The notes under the pieces: model-generated
Seen by the model: only the letters and a program-made list of their open reading frames with translations
Database searches by the model: none
Told to the model about the DNA's origin: nothing
Shown here: positions 8,202 to 16,041 of the stretch, in pieces
Layout of the letters: each line of letters begins with the position of its first letter
Position numbering within the stretch: position 1 is the stretch's first letter
Position numbers and translations under genes: made by a program
NCBI GenBank assembly: GCA_026710545.1
Contig: JAPOQU010000086.1
Coordinates: 1-40,761, forward strand
Origin: Gammaproteobacteria bacterium
GTDB lineage: Bacteria; Pseudomonadota; Gammaproteobacteria; Eutrophobiales; Eutrophobiaceae
Length of the DNA stretch: 40,761 nucleotides
Direction: 5' to 3'

Positions 8202-8891
8202 ATGGATTATTTTTCCGCGGCGTTCAGCGCTGCCCTGTCGCTGATATTCAGTTTTGACCGTGAAGTCTACACGGTAGTCTGGACCTCCCTGCATATTTCC
8301 ATCGTTGCGGTTGCACTGGCCGCGCTGTTCGGTATCCCCCTGGGCATCCTTGTCGTATTAAGGGAGTTCCCCGGCAAGCGCCTGCTGCAACAGGTGCTGA
8401 ATACCCTGATGGCCCTGCCGACCGTGGTAGTGGGCCTGTTGTTGTACGGATTGCTGACCAGGCAGGGCGCGCTGGGAGACCTGGGCCTGTTGTACACGAT
8501 CAACGCCATCATCATCGGCCAGACGCTGTTGATATTACCCATTATCTGGAATCTTTCCATTGCCGCGGCGTCGAGCGCCGACCCGCGCCTGCTGCCTACC
8601 AGCCAGGCCCTGGGGGCATCCGTGCTGCAACAGGGAGCCATGTACCTGAACGAAGTGAAGTTTGCACTGGCCGCCGCCATGACGGCAGGCTTCGGCCGGG
8701 CCATTGGCGAGGTCGGCATAGCCATGATGCTGGGGGGCAATATCGAAGGGTTTACCCGCACCATGACCACGGCAATCGCGCTGGAGACCAGCAAGGGTGA
8801 ATTCGAGTTCGCGCTGGCCCTGGGTGTGCTGTTGCTGGCGGTAGCGTTCCTGGTGAATTTCATCGTGCAATATTTTCAATCCATGGACTGA
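8202..8891 (+). CDS. tupB: ABC transporter permease, tungstate (TupB) type
   Basis: 229 residues with about five or six transmembrane helices. The permease loop that contacts the ATPase is GFGRAIGEVGIAMMLGGNI (about 165-183), and the N-terminal ISIVAVALAALFGIPLG and ALPTVVVGLLLYGLL stretches match TupB/VupB permeases for tungstate or vanadate rather than the longer ModB. Its stop overlaps the ATPase start by one base (TGATG). The family imports oxyanions into the cytoplasm. Tungstate is favoured here because a tungsten-type AOR is encoded at 37653. Vanadate or molybdate cannot be excluded. Confidence 0.87.
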   Translation: MDYFSAAFSAALSLIFSFDREVYTVVWTSLHISIVAVALAALFGIPLGILVVLREFPGKRLLQQVLNTLMALPTVVVGLLLYGLLTRQGALGDLGLLYTINAIIIGQTLLILPIIWNLSIAAASSADPRLLPTSQALGASVLQQGAMYLNEVKFALAAAMTAGFGRAIGEVGIAMMLGGNIEGFTRTMTTAIALETSKGEFEFALALGVLLLAVAFLVNFIVQYFQSMD

Positions 8892-9886
8892 TGGAGTCCC
8901 TGTATCAAATTTCCGGCCTGGCATTCTCCTACTCCGGGCGTAAAGTGCTGGACCTGGACGAACTCCACATCGCGCGCAACCGGGTAACGGCAGTGGTCGG
9001 ACCCAACGGTTCGGGCAAAAGCACGCTGTTCGACATACTGGCCTTCCTGCGCAGGCCGGACGCGGGCCGGATACTGTTCCGCGGCAGTCCGGCGCCAGGG
9101 ACAGGCAGCGCCGGGTTACGACGCCAGGTCGGCTATATACAGCAAAAGCCTTACCTGATGAAAATGCCGGTAAGGGACAATATCGGTCTCGGCCTGAAAT
9201 TCCGCGGCGCGGCGCGCGCGGATATCGACAGCGCCGTTAATGCCGTTGCCGGTGAACTGGGTCTGGGACCGTTGCTGGAACGCGATGCCGGCAAGCTGTC
9301 GGGCGGGGAGATTCAGAAAGTGGCGCTGGCCCGCGCCCTGGTGCTGCAGCCGGAAGTGGTGCTCATGGATGAACCGTTCACCTACCTTGACGAGGGCTCA
9401 CTACACGATATCGAGGAGTGGATTGCCGGGCAAAGGACCAGCCGGGAAAAAACCATCATTTTCAGCACCCATGACAGGCTGCGTGCGCAGTCGCTGTCCG
9501 ATACCAGTTTCAACCTGATCAACGGCCGGGCCTATCCGTTTTCGTCCGGCAACCTGTTCAGCGGCGCGCTGGACGTCAACGACAACACGTTCACCAGCGG
9601 CAATGCCCGGTTTACGGTGCCGGAAAGCGTCAAATCCGGCCACAAGCTGTTCATTGATCCAAAGCACCTCGTTGTCTCGACGGAGCGCCTGTCATCCAGT
9701 ATGCGTAACAACTTTTCCGGCACGATCACGTCAATGAGCACAGTCAATGGAGAGGTCCACCTGACGATCAAAGCGGAGGTGACGTTCCATGCCGTGATTA
9801 CCCGCAGGGCAATGGATGAGTTGAACCTGCAACTTGGCAACCCCGTCTGGGTGAGTTGCAAATCCAGCCAGATCAGTGTGATCTGA
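8891..9886 (+). CDS. tupC: ABC transporter ATP-binding protein, tungstate type, with TOBE domain
   Basis: 331 residues. Walker A GPNGSGKST (37-45), signature LSGGE (136-140), Walker B VVLMDE (156-161) and the switch His in STHD (H194) are all intact. After the nucleotide-binding domain comes a linker and a C-terminal TOBE-like (Mop) domain (about 267-331; NNFSGTITSMSTVNGEVHL, then TFHAVITRRAMDELNL) of the kind that binds molybdate or tungstate in ModC and TupC relatives. It pairs with the overlapping permease gene. The substrate-binding protein TupA is not in this window. Confidence 0.88.
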   Translation: MESLYQISGLAFSYSGRKVLDLDELHIARNRVTAVVGPNGSGKSTLFDILAFLRRPDAGRILFRGSPAPGTGSAGLRRQVGYIQQKPYLMKMPVRDNIGLGLKFRGAARADIDSAVNAVAGELGLGPLLERDAGKLSGGEIQKVALARALVLQPEVVLMDEPFTYLDEGSLHDIEEWIAGQRTSREKTIIFSTHDRLRAQSLSDTSFNLINGRAYPFSSGNLFSGALDVNDNTFTSGNARFTVPESVKSGHKLFIDPKHLVVSTERLSSSMRNNFSGTITSMSTVNGEVHLTIKAEVTFHAVITRRAMDELNLQLGNPVWVSCKSSQISVI

Positions 9887-9934
9887 TTGCGGCCGGACAA
9901 CAACGGCATCTGTTTATGCGGCAGGTTGGGGGCT

Positions 9935-10666
9935 TCACAGTAGTGTCCAGGCCTTGTACAACAACCTGAGCGCGAAACAGGACATGATGATCCTGAATAT
10001 CAACCTGAACTTGTCCTCGGGGATTCGGTGCAACGTCTTTTTTCCCAGGTACGCGCCGGGAATGGCTGCCAGAATGGCAAAGAAAATGACACTTAGATAA
10101 GGTCCGTAATCAAATCCGTAATAACTGTAAGCGCTCAACTTGAGCACGTTCATGAACAGCAGTCCTGCCGCCAGGGTTCCGACAATCTGCAGCTTCGATA
10201 AGGCGGCGCGTATCATCAGGGGCTGAAACAGGCCGCCGAACGAAAACAGGGTGGATAAAAATGAATGAATGACGCCGACCCAGAAATACGGTGTCGGAAT
10301 CCTCGAACCCCACTGTACTTTCGGCATCCAGACGGCCGCCAGTATCAACAACCCGATAACCAGGCTCAGGAGAAACTCCGACAGGTCAAAATACACCCGC
10401 CCCCCGATGAAGACGCCGATTAATGCGCCCAGCAAAAACGGCATCACGATGCGCCAGACTATCTCCCTGCGGAAATACCAGAACCTGCCCAGCGACAATC
10501 CCAGCATCATCCAGGCGTGCATCGGCACCGCCACAGTGATCGGCACGACGCTGGAGACAATGGCAAGCATGATGAAACCGCCGCCCACCGCAAACGCGGC
10601 GCTGACGTACGCGGAGAAAAACGACCCGATGACTATGAGGAGAGCCGCCGGTTCAAACAGGGACAT
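9935..10666 (-). CDS. TauE/SafE family membrane permease
   Basis: 243 residues, almost entirely hydrophobic, with about seven or eight transmembrane helices. The N-terminal GSFFSAYVSAAFAVGGGFIML and the mid-protein repeat WVGVIHSFLSTLFSFGGLFQ fit the TauE/SafE (DUF81) fold, which has two homologous halves. Family members export or import sulfite, sulfoacetate and other small organic anions, so the substrate cannot be told from sequence. It is divergent from the methyltransferase at 10699 with a 32-base shared promoter region and convergent with the tungstate ATPase gene. Confidence 0.82.
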   Translation of the reverse strand: MSLFEPAALLIVIGSFFSAYVSAAFAVGGGFIMLAIVSSVVPITVAVPMHAWMMLGLSLGRFWYFRREIVWRIVMPFLLGALIGVFIGGRVYFDLSEFLLSLVIGLLILAAVWMPKVQWGSRIPTPYFWVGVIHSFLSTLFSFGGLFQPLMIRAALSKLQIVGTLAAGLLFMNVLKLSAYSYYGFDYGPYLSVIFFAILAAIPGAYLGKKTLHRIPEDKFRLIFRIIMSCFALRLLYKAWTLL

Positions 10667-10698
10667 ATCGATTTGTTTTATTCGGGTAAAATACCATC

Positions 10699-11382
10699 AT
10701 GCGAGTAAAAGACACGCTTGCCGCCGAGTTTGACCAGTTTTCCGATAGCTACACGGAAGATATCGTCCGCATTGTCCCGCATTACCTGCGGCTGCTGTCC
10801 AGTCTCAGTGAAGGCCTGCCGGACAACTTCAGCGCGGCTAACATCCTTGACCTGGGGTGCGGCAACGGCAATGTAACAGCCCTGCTCCGGAAAAAATATC
10901 CCGACGCCGAATATACCTTGCTGGATGCCTCAGCGGACATGCTGGCCATCTGCCGGGAGAGATTGTCCGGCATAAATATGAACTGCGTCAGGAGTTACTT
11001 CCGGGATTATACCTTCCCTGAGGATTATTTTGATCTTATTGCAGCAAATTTCAGTCTGCACCACCTCGACAGCGTGGAAAAACAGTGGATTTTTCCCCTG
11101 CTCTGCAAGTCGCTGAAACAGGGAGGCATTTTCACCTGCGCGGATATGATGGTTAACAAGAATTCCGCTGAACACACACGACTGGTCGGGGAATGGCGGA
11201 AGTTCATCAATGCCAGTTATCCCGACGGTGAGAAATGGGCGTGGATGGCCGAGCATCATGACGCCTACGATTGGCCTGACGATTATACCGACCAGAAATC
11301 CTGGTTACACTCCGCCGGGTTCCGCCGCGTCGATACCAACTGGCGCACCGGTTACTGGGTCAGTTTCAGCGCGGTGAAGTAA
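10699..11382 (+). CDS. Class I SAM-dependent methyltransferase
   Basis: 227 residues. SAM-binding motif I is NILDLGCGNGNVT (48-60), motif II is YTLLDASADMLAICR, and the post-II region is FDLIAANFSLHHLD. This is a Rossmann-fold methyltransferase of the trans-aconitate/UbiE-like type. The substrate is unknown; the C-terminal aromatic-rich part (AWMAEHHDAYDWPDDYTDQK) probably forms the acceptor lid. It is monocistronic, with hairpins after its stop. Confidence 0.85.
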   Translation: MRVKDTLAAEFDQFSDSYTEDIVRIVPHYLRLLSSLSEGLPDNFSAANILDLGCGNGNVTALLRKKYPDAEYTLLDASADMLAICRERLSGINMNCVRSYFRDYTFPEDYFDLIAANFSLHHLDSVEKQWIFPLLCKSLKQGGIFTCADMMVNKNSAEHTRLVGEWRKFINASYPDGEKWAWMAEHHDAYDWPDDYTDQKSWLHSAGFRRVDTNWRTGYWVSFSAVK

Positions 11383-11390
11383 ACAATTGC

Positions 11391-11406
11391 GTCGCCGGAT
11401 GGCGAC
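11391..11406 (+). terminator. Candidate terminator of the methyltransferase gene
   Basis: GTCGCC, loop GGAT, GGCGAC, then GGTTTGTTT, 8 bases after the stop. Short stem with a modest T-rich tail. Confidence 0.45.
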
Positions 11407-11424
11407 GGTTTGTTTACCCGGTTC

Positions 11425-11449
11425 CTGCCCCATGCTTCTGCAGGGGCAG
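11425..11449 (-). terminator. Hairpin at the end of the hpa operon
   Basis: CTGCCCC plus TGC pair with GCA plus GGGGCAG around a tetraloop, giving a 10-bp stem with a single bulge. It lies 27 bases downstream of the hpaF stop (minus strand). No long T-run, so it may act as a transcript-stabilising or weak terminating structure. Confidence 0.4.
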
Positions 11450-11476
11450 TCTCTGCATGAGCAGGGCAATGACGGT

Positions 11477-11884
11477 TTATTGGGACTGTTGCGCGCCTTG
11501 CTTCTGCTTTATCTTCTCGTGGATGTTGTTCTTCCTGAAGCTCAGCCCGGGAGTCAGTTCGGTCAGTTCAAACGAGACAGCCAGGGGGCGCGCCTTGTAC
11601 AGGGTGTCCAGGTACTCGACCAGGGTGTTGAAAATCTTTTCGGCCACCTCCTGCCTGACATCGGGGTCCCGCCTGCGGCCTATTTTGGCGGTGATATGCA
11701 CGAAGGCATTGTCCGGGTCGGCATCGGCGATCAGGTAATCGTCACAACGGACCGCGCGGAAACGGATACCGCCCAGGGGAAACACGCCGGTTTCCATGGC
11801 GCTTTCGTGCAGGGCATTGAACAGCCCGTCCAGGTCCAGGTCGTCTTCGAGATTGGCTGAGTATTCGAGTATGAAATGGGGCAT
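11477..11884 (-). CDS. hpaF: 5-carboxymethyl-2-hydroxymuconate delta-isomerase
   Basis: 135 residues starting MPHFILEYSANL. The Pro after Met becomes the catalytic N-terminal proline of the tautomerase fold. GGIRFRAVRCDDYLIADADP and FVHITAKIGRRRD are the CHMI family motifs. The enzyme isomerises 5-carboxymethyl-2-hydroxymuconate to the oxo form before decarboxylation. Its ATG begins 1 base after the hpaD stop, so it is translationally coupled and is the last gene of the operon. The C-terminal tail (EKIKQKQGAQQSQ) is slightly longer than usual and polar. Confidence 0.93.
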   Translation of the reverse strand: MPHFILEYSANLEDDLDLDGLFNALHESAMETGVFPLGGIRFRAVRCDDYLIADADPDNAFVHITAKIGRRRDPDVRQEVAEKIFNTLVEYLDTLYKARPLAVSFELTELTPGLSFRKNNIHEKIKQKQGAQQSQ

Positions 11885-11885
11885 G

Positions 11886-12734
11886 TTACTTTACCGGAAA
11901 CTCGGCATTGATCTGCCCGGTGCCGGAACTGGGGAAGTAATCGCTGATAATCTCCACCGGCCGGTCATAGGCATCCCAGCCCAGCATGCCCAGCAGCATC
12001 GCGGTGTCGTGCATCCAGCCTTCGCCGTAGCAGCGGTAGGCATACTCCCGGAACATCTCCGTGAAGGTCTTGAAATTGCCCTGTTTCCACAGGTCCACCA
12101 CGCGCAGGTCCGTCTGCTGGAAAAATTCATCGCTGATCTGGAATATGTTGTCACCGGCATTGGAATTGTCGTTGAAACGATGGGACAGAGAGCCGCTGGC
12201 CAGCACCATGACCTTGCTGTCACTCTTTTCGATAGCCTCCCGCACCGCCTCGCCGAATTTCCTGGAATCGTCCAGGTCGTGCCAGGCGCACCAGGCCGCA
12301 ACCGACACCACCTTGAAATGCCGGTCCTGGTTCATATAGCGCATCGGCACCAGGGTGCCGTACTCCAGGGTCAGGCTGTCAACATGGTGCGAGCGTGTAT
12401 TGACCCCGCGGGCATTGGCGCACTCGGCAACGAGGTCGCCCAGGGCGGGGTTCCCGTCATATTCGTAGGCCATGTCCTTGATGAAATGGGGTAGTTCATG
12501 GCTGGTATACACGCCCTTGAAATGCTCGCCGCTGTTGATGTGGTAGCCGCTGTTCACCAGCCAGTGTACGTCAAACACGATGGCGGTATCCGCACCCCGC
12601 GCCCGCGCCCGCCGGCTTATCTCCCGGTGGCCTTCGATGGCATCCTCCCGGCAACCCTGGTGGGGACCGGGCAGTTCCGACAGGTACATGGAAGGGACAT
12701 GCGTTATCTTGGCAGCCAGTACGATTTCACCCAT
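11886..12734 (-). CDS. hpaD: 3,4-dihydroxyphenylacetate 2,3-dioxygenase (LigB-type extradiol)
   Basis: 282 residues from the ATG at 12734, chosen because it sits 1 base after the hpaE stop with GGGGAG upstream; an in-frame ATG 75 bases earlier lies inside hpaE. The start AAKITHVPSMYLSELPGPHQ and the later LASGSLSHRFNDN match class III extradiol dioxygenases acting on homoprotocatechuate, with His residues in the first segment as likely metal ligands. The enzyme opens the ring of 3,4-dihydroxyphenylacetate with O2 to give 5-carboxymethyl-2-hydroxymuconic semialdehyde, the substrate of HpaE. Confidence 0.92.
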   Translation of the reverse strand: MGEIVLAAKITHVPSMYLSELPGPHQGCREDAIEGHREISRRARARGADTAIVFDVHWLVNSGYHINSGEHFKGVYTSHELPHFIKDMAYEYDGNPALGDLVAECANARGVNTRSHHVDSLTLEYGTLVPMRYMNQDRHFKVVSVAAWCAWHDLDDSRKFGEAVREAIEKSDSKVMVLASGSLSHRFNDNSNAGDNIFQISDEFFQQTDLRVVDLWKQGNFKTFTEMFREYAYRCYGEGWMHDTAMLLGMLGWDAYDRPVEIISDYFPSSGTGQINAEFPVK

Positions 12735-12735
12735 G

Positions 12736-14256
12736 TCATCTCCCCAATACAGGAATCCTGTGTGTCCCGTGGGCAATGCAGATATTCTTGGTTTCCATGT
12801 AAAAATCAAAGCTGTAATCGCCGCCGTCCCGCCCTATGCCGCTCTGCTTCATGCCGCCGAAGGGCGACGGCAGGTTGCGGTTGTTTTCAGAATTCACCCA
12901 CACCATGCCGGCTTCCAGGTTCTCCGCCATGCGGATGCCGCGCCCGGAGTCCGCGGTCCAGACGTAACCCGCCAGACCGTACGGGGTATCGTTGGCCAGG
13001 GTTACGGCCTCCTCTTCCGTAGAAAAGGGGATCACCGTCAGCACCGGGCCGAAGATCTCCTCCCGTGCGATCTTCATGGCGTTTGTTGCATTACTGAACA
13101 GGGTGGGACGCAGGTAATTGCCGGGACCAAGATCACCGGCCAGCACGCCTCCCGCGGCAATGGTCGCATCCTCATCTCTTGCTGCATCCACGTAACTCAT
13201 GACCTTTTCCAGGTGGCTGGGATGGATCAGCGGACCTATCTCCGTATCCGGGTCCAGGGGGTGCCCCACCTTGATGCTGTTTACCCGCTGTTCCAGCGCG
13301 GCCAGGAACCGGCCGGCGATGCCGTTTTGTACCAGCAGGCGGCTGCTCGAAGTACAACGCTGGCCGTTCAGGCTGTAGATCATGAATACCACGGCATCCA
13401 GGGCGCGCTCAAAATCGGCATCATCGAAGACGATGACGGGGTTCTTGCCGCCCAGTTCGACGTGTACCCTTTTCAGGGTGGGCGCACCCTGGCGCATGAT
13501 ATGGGCGCCGGTCACCGTTTCCCCGACGAAGCCGATGGCCTTGATCGCCGGATGTTCGGTCAGCGCCTTCCCCGCTTCCTCGCCGAAACCGTTGACGGTG
13601 TTCCAGACCCCGTCAGGCAAACCCGCCTCCCTGCTGATCTCAGCCAGGACCATGGCCGACAAGGGGCTGAATTCCGCCGGCTTGTGCACCACCGTGCAGC
13701 CGGCCGCCAGGGCCGGCGCGATCTTCCAGGTGGACAGCATGAACGGCGTGTTCCAGGGCGTGATGACGCCCACCGGGCCGATGGGCGTCCGTTTCGTATA
13801 GTTCAGGTGTTCGTCCTGGTGCAATGACAGGCCGTTGCCCGCTGCGGGCGCCTTGTCGGCAAAGAAACGGAAGTTGTCGGCGCCGCGCGCCGCGGCCGCC
13901 CGCATGAAGCGTATCGGCTGGCCGCAGTCCATGCTCTCCACCAGGGATATCTCCTCGGCGTGCTGCTCGACCAGGCCGGCAAACCGGTTGAGGATTTTCC
14001 TGCGCTGCTTGCCGGAAGTGCCGGACCAGGCGGGAAAAGCATCCTGCGCGGCCCGGCAGGCGCGGTCGATATCAGCGGCCGAACCTTCGGCGACAAGTCC
14101 GATAGACGTATTATCCACCGGCGTCAGGTTGTCGAAGGTGCGGCCCGAATCGCCTGCAAAGGACTCCCCGTTAACATAGTGCGCCGTTACGTTGTCCCGG
14201 AAACGTTTCAGGTAACTCTCGGCTTTTTTCAGATTCTCTTCAAATTGTCCGGACAT
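12736..14256 (-). CDS. hpaE: 5-carboxymethyl-2-hydroxymuconic-semialdehyde dehydrogenase
   Basis: 506 residues, the full length of an aldehyde dehydrogenase. Catalytic Cys301 lies in NGQRCTSSSRLLV, general base Glu267 in VELGGKNPV, oxyanion Asn170 in TPWNTPFM, and NAD-binding Lys192 in VVHKPAEFSP. The protein ends with SFDFYMETKNICIAHG, usual for HpaE. It oxidises the HpaD product to 5-carboxymethyl-2-hydroxymuconate with NAD+. Its stop is 1 base before hpaD, and hpaG2 ends 44 bases upstream. Confidence 0.93.
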   Translation of the reverse strand: MSGQFEENLKKAESYLKRFRDNVTAHYVNGESFAGDSGRTFDNLTPVDNTSIGLVAEGSAADIDRACRAAQDAFPAWSGTSGKQRRKILNRFAGLVEQHAEEISLVESMDCGQPIRFMRAAAARGADNFRFFADKAPAAGNGLSLHQDEHLNYTKRTPIGPVGVITPWNTPFMLSTWKIAPALAAGCTVVHKPAEFSPLSAMVLAEISREAGLPDGVWNTVNGFGEEAGKALTEHPAIKAIGFVGETVTGAHIMRQGAPTLKRVHVELGGKNPVIVFDDADFERALDAVVFMIYSLNGQRCTSSSRLLVQNGIAGRFLAALEQRVNSIKVGHPLDPDTEIGPLIHPSHLEKVMSYVDAARDEDATIAAGGVLAGDLGPGNYLRPTLFSNATNAMKIAREEIFGPVLTVIPFSTEEEAVTLANDTPYGLAGYVWTADSGRGIRMAENLEAGMVWVNSENNRNLPSPFGGMKQSGIGRDGGDYSFDFYMETKNICIAHGTHRIPVLGR

Positions 14257-14300
14257 TTGTCAGTTTCCGGTTCCTGGATTCGGTTTCTTACACCTAAAGG

Positions 14301-15059
14301 CTATTGACTGAAATACTCCTGCTCGCTGATTACATGATTGATCAAACGACCTACTTGTTCAACTTCAATCACCACCTCGTCTCCCGGCCTGACGTCGGCA
14401 AGTCCTTTCGGCGTGCCGGTCGATATCATGTCGCCCGGTTGCAGGGTCATGAATGCCGACAGGTACTCAACCAGGAATGGTATCCCGAATATCATATCCC
14501 GCGTGGTCCCTTCCTGGGTCACCTTCCCGTTGACCCGGGTGCGGAGCATTAAATCATGCGGGTCGCCGATGTCGTCCCGGTCGATAATATACGGCCCCAG
14601 GGGGGACAGGGAATCCCGGCACTTGACCCGCAGGTTCGGCCGGTAGTAGTTTTCCAGGTAATCCCGTACCGCGTAATCATTGCACAGGGTATAGCCGCCC
14701 ACGTAATCCATTGCGTCCTGCTGTTTTACCCTGCGCGCCGCTGTGCCGATCACGGCGACCAGTTCCGCTTCGTAGTGCATGTAATCCACGTTGTCAGGGC
14801 GGTAACTGTATTGCCTGTGCCCGGTGAAAGTGTTGGGGGTTTTCAGGAACAGCAGGGGCTCCTCGGGCGCCTTGAACGCCAGTTCGGAGGCGTGGTCTGC
14901 ATAATTCAGGCCCAGGGCGAAAACGGTGCCGTGTGCCGGCGGCAGCCAGGTTACTTCATCCTCCTGGTACGTCTTACCGTCAGAAGTGGCGATGCTGTAG
15001 TCGTCGTGTACGGAGACCTGGTGCACCTGGTTATCGATTTGTACGCGTGCGGTTTTCAT
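14301..15059 (-). CDS. hpaG2: HpaG2: homoprotocatechuate-pathway decarboxylase/isomerase, C-terminal-half type
   Basis: 252 residues of the fumarylacetoacetate hydrolase (FAH) fold. Motifs are ALGLNYADHASEL, LLFLKTPNTFTGH, the acidic metal site YEAELVAVIG and TLCNDYAVRDY. It corresponds to the metal-binding C-terminal half of E. coli HpaG/HpcE, which decarboxylates 5-oxopent-3-ene-1,2,5-tricarboxylate. In E. coli the two halves are fused; here they are separate genes with a 226-base gap holding a structured repeat. The numbered symbol follows common usage for split hpaG. Confidence 0.9.
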   Translation of the reverse strand: MKTARVQIDNQVHQVSVHDDYSIATSDGKTYQEDEVTWLPPAHGTVFALGLNYADHASELAFKAPEEPLLFLKTPNTFTGHRQYSYRPDNVDYMHYEAELVAVIGTAARRVKQQDAMDYVGGYTLCNDYAVRDYLENYYRPNLRVKCRDSLSPLGPYIIDRDDIGDPHDLMLRTRVNGKVTQEGTTRDMIFGIPFLVEYLSAFMTLQPGDMISTGTPKGLADVRPGDEVVIEVEQVGRLINHVISEQEYFSQ

Positions 15060-15096
15060 ACAAGTGGTTGTAATGAAATAGTAGATGGTACGGTGG

Positions 15097-15272
15097 CAGG
15101 TTGGGAAGGCATTTTCAAGACACGCTGTGAATACTTCCCTGTACGTTCATTGTGCCCATCCCTGGGCACAACCATTCTGGCGGCTTACGCCGTGCAAATC
15201 GTCTATCCTGACGATTTGTTACCGCCAGCCATCCCTGGCTGGCGATAGTCTTGAATATGCCTTCCAAACCTG
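15097..15272. mobile_element. MITE-like structured repeat between hpaG1 and hpaG2
   Basis: Imperfect terminal inverted repeats of about 26 bases lie at 15097-15122 and 15247-15272. The left one begins CAGGTTGGGAAGGCATTTTC; the right one read in reverse begins CAGGTTTGGAAGGCATATTC. Between them are four hairpins: TTGTGCCCA/TGGGCACAA (15150-15171, loop TCCC), CGGC/GCCG (15181-15192), CAAATCGTC/GACGATTTG (15195-15218), and CGCCAGCCA/TGGCTGGCG (15223-15244, loop TCCC). No ORF of its own. A related partial copy lies at 28015-28091. It looks like a non-autonomous element that would be transcribed within the hpa mRNA. Confidence 0.8.
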
Positions 15273-15285
15273 TTCTCACTGCCCG

Positions 15286-16041
15286 TTAATTTTTGGAAAC
15301 AATTCGGTTTATCAGAAAACCGATATGTTCAATCTCGACCCTGACTTCATCGCCTGGTTTGACGGCAACGCGCCCGTCGGGAAAGCCGCTTACCACTACC
15401 GTGTCCGGGGTCAGGGTCATGAATTCCGTCAGGGCTTCGATGATGGCGGGTATATCGAGTCTCAGGTCTGCAGTTGAGGCTGTTTGCTTCAGTTGTCCAT
15501 TCACGTATGTCCGGATCGCGAGGTTGTGGGGATCGGCAATCTCATCCCGGTCGACGATATATGGGCCTGCAGGGCCGAAGCCGTCCAGGCACTTGGTGGT
15601 GACGGGCGGCCTGAAATAGCTGTCCTCGGCCAGGCTGAGATCGTTGAAGATGGTGTAGCCGCCGACATGGTCAAGCCCCTGTTCCCGTTTGACCCGGGAC
15701 GCCGGCAGTCCGACCACGAAAGCCAGGCCTGCGCCGGTATATATATGGTCGACAGTGTCCGGGCACGGCACCTCGCCCAGGTGTCCCGTCAGCGTATTCG
15801 GGGGTTTGATGAAAAAAACGGGTTGGCGCGGGGCCTGTTTGTAGGGCGGTTGATCGAAGCCGGCTACCAGTCGGTTGTAGTGTCCGGCATAATTCAACGC
15901 GACACAGATCACGGGTTGGTCGGTAACGGGACACAAGGCGGTTTGTTCCAGCGCCAGGGTCCTGCCGTCCAGGTGGATGCGCGCCTGTTCGTCTACGGTA
16001 GCCTTGCGCCGCGTTCCATCCGCGTTAACCCTGACCTGCAT
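15286..16041 (-). CDS. hpaG1: HpaG1: homoprotocatechuate-pathway isomerase, N-terminal-half type
   Basis: 251 residues from the ATG at 16041 (AAGGA 5 bases upstream), overlapping the end of hpaI by 17 bases. FAH fold with CVALNYAGHYNRL, FFIKPPNTLTGH and NDLSLAEDSYFRPP. The acidic ExE metal site found in HpaG2 is replaced by YTGAGLAFVVG. E. coli HpcE also has a non-acidic sequence at this place in its N-terminal half, so this gene corresponds to that half. It should work with HpaG2 in the isomerisation/decarboxylation steps. The structured repeat follows its stop by 13 bases. Confidence 0.88.
   Translation of the reverse strand: MQVRVNADGTRRKATVDEQARIHLDGRTLALEQTALCPVTDQPVICVALNYAGHYNRLVAGFDQPPYKQAPRQPVFFIKPPNTLTGHLGEVPCPDTVDHIYTGAGLAFVVGLPASRVKREQGLDHVGGYTIFNDLSLAEDSYFRPPVTTKCLDGFGPAGPYIVDRDEIADPHNLAIRTYVNGQLKQTASTADLRLDIPAIIEALTEFMTLTPDTVVVSGFPDGRVAVKPGDEVRVEIEHIGFLINRIVSKN

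Noticed and set aside
12580..13827. 415-residue plus-strand ORF opposite hpaE and hpaD
   Set aside because: Shadow of hpaE/hpaD; the minus-strand enzymes have full catalytic motifs.
14556..15248. 230-residue plus-strand ORF opposite hpaG2 running into the structured repeat
   Set aside because: Antisense to a well-supported gene; its tail is repeat sequence.
15097..15272. Structured repeat considered as a riboswitch or tRNA-like element
   Set aside because: Terminal inverted repeats and a second copy at an unrelated locus fit a dispersed element better than a ligand-sensing leader.
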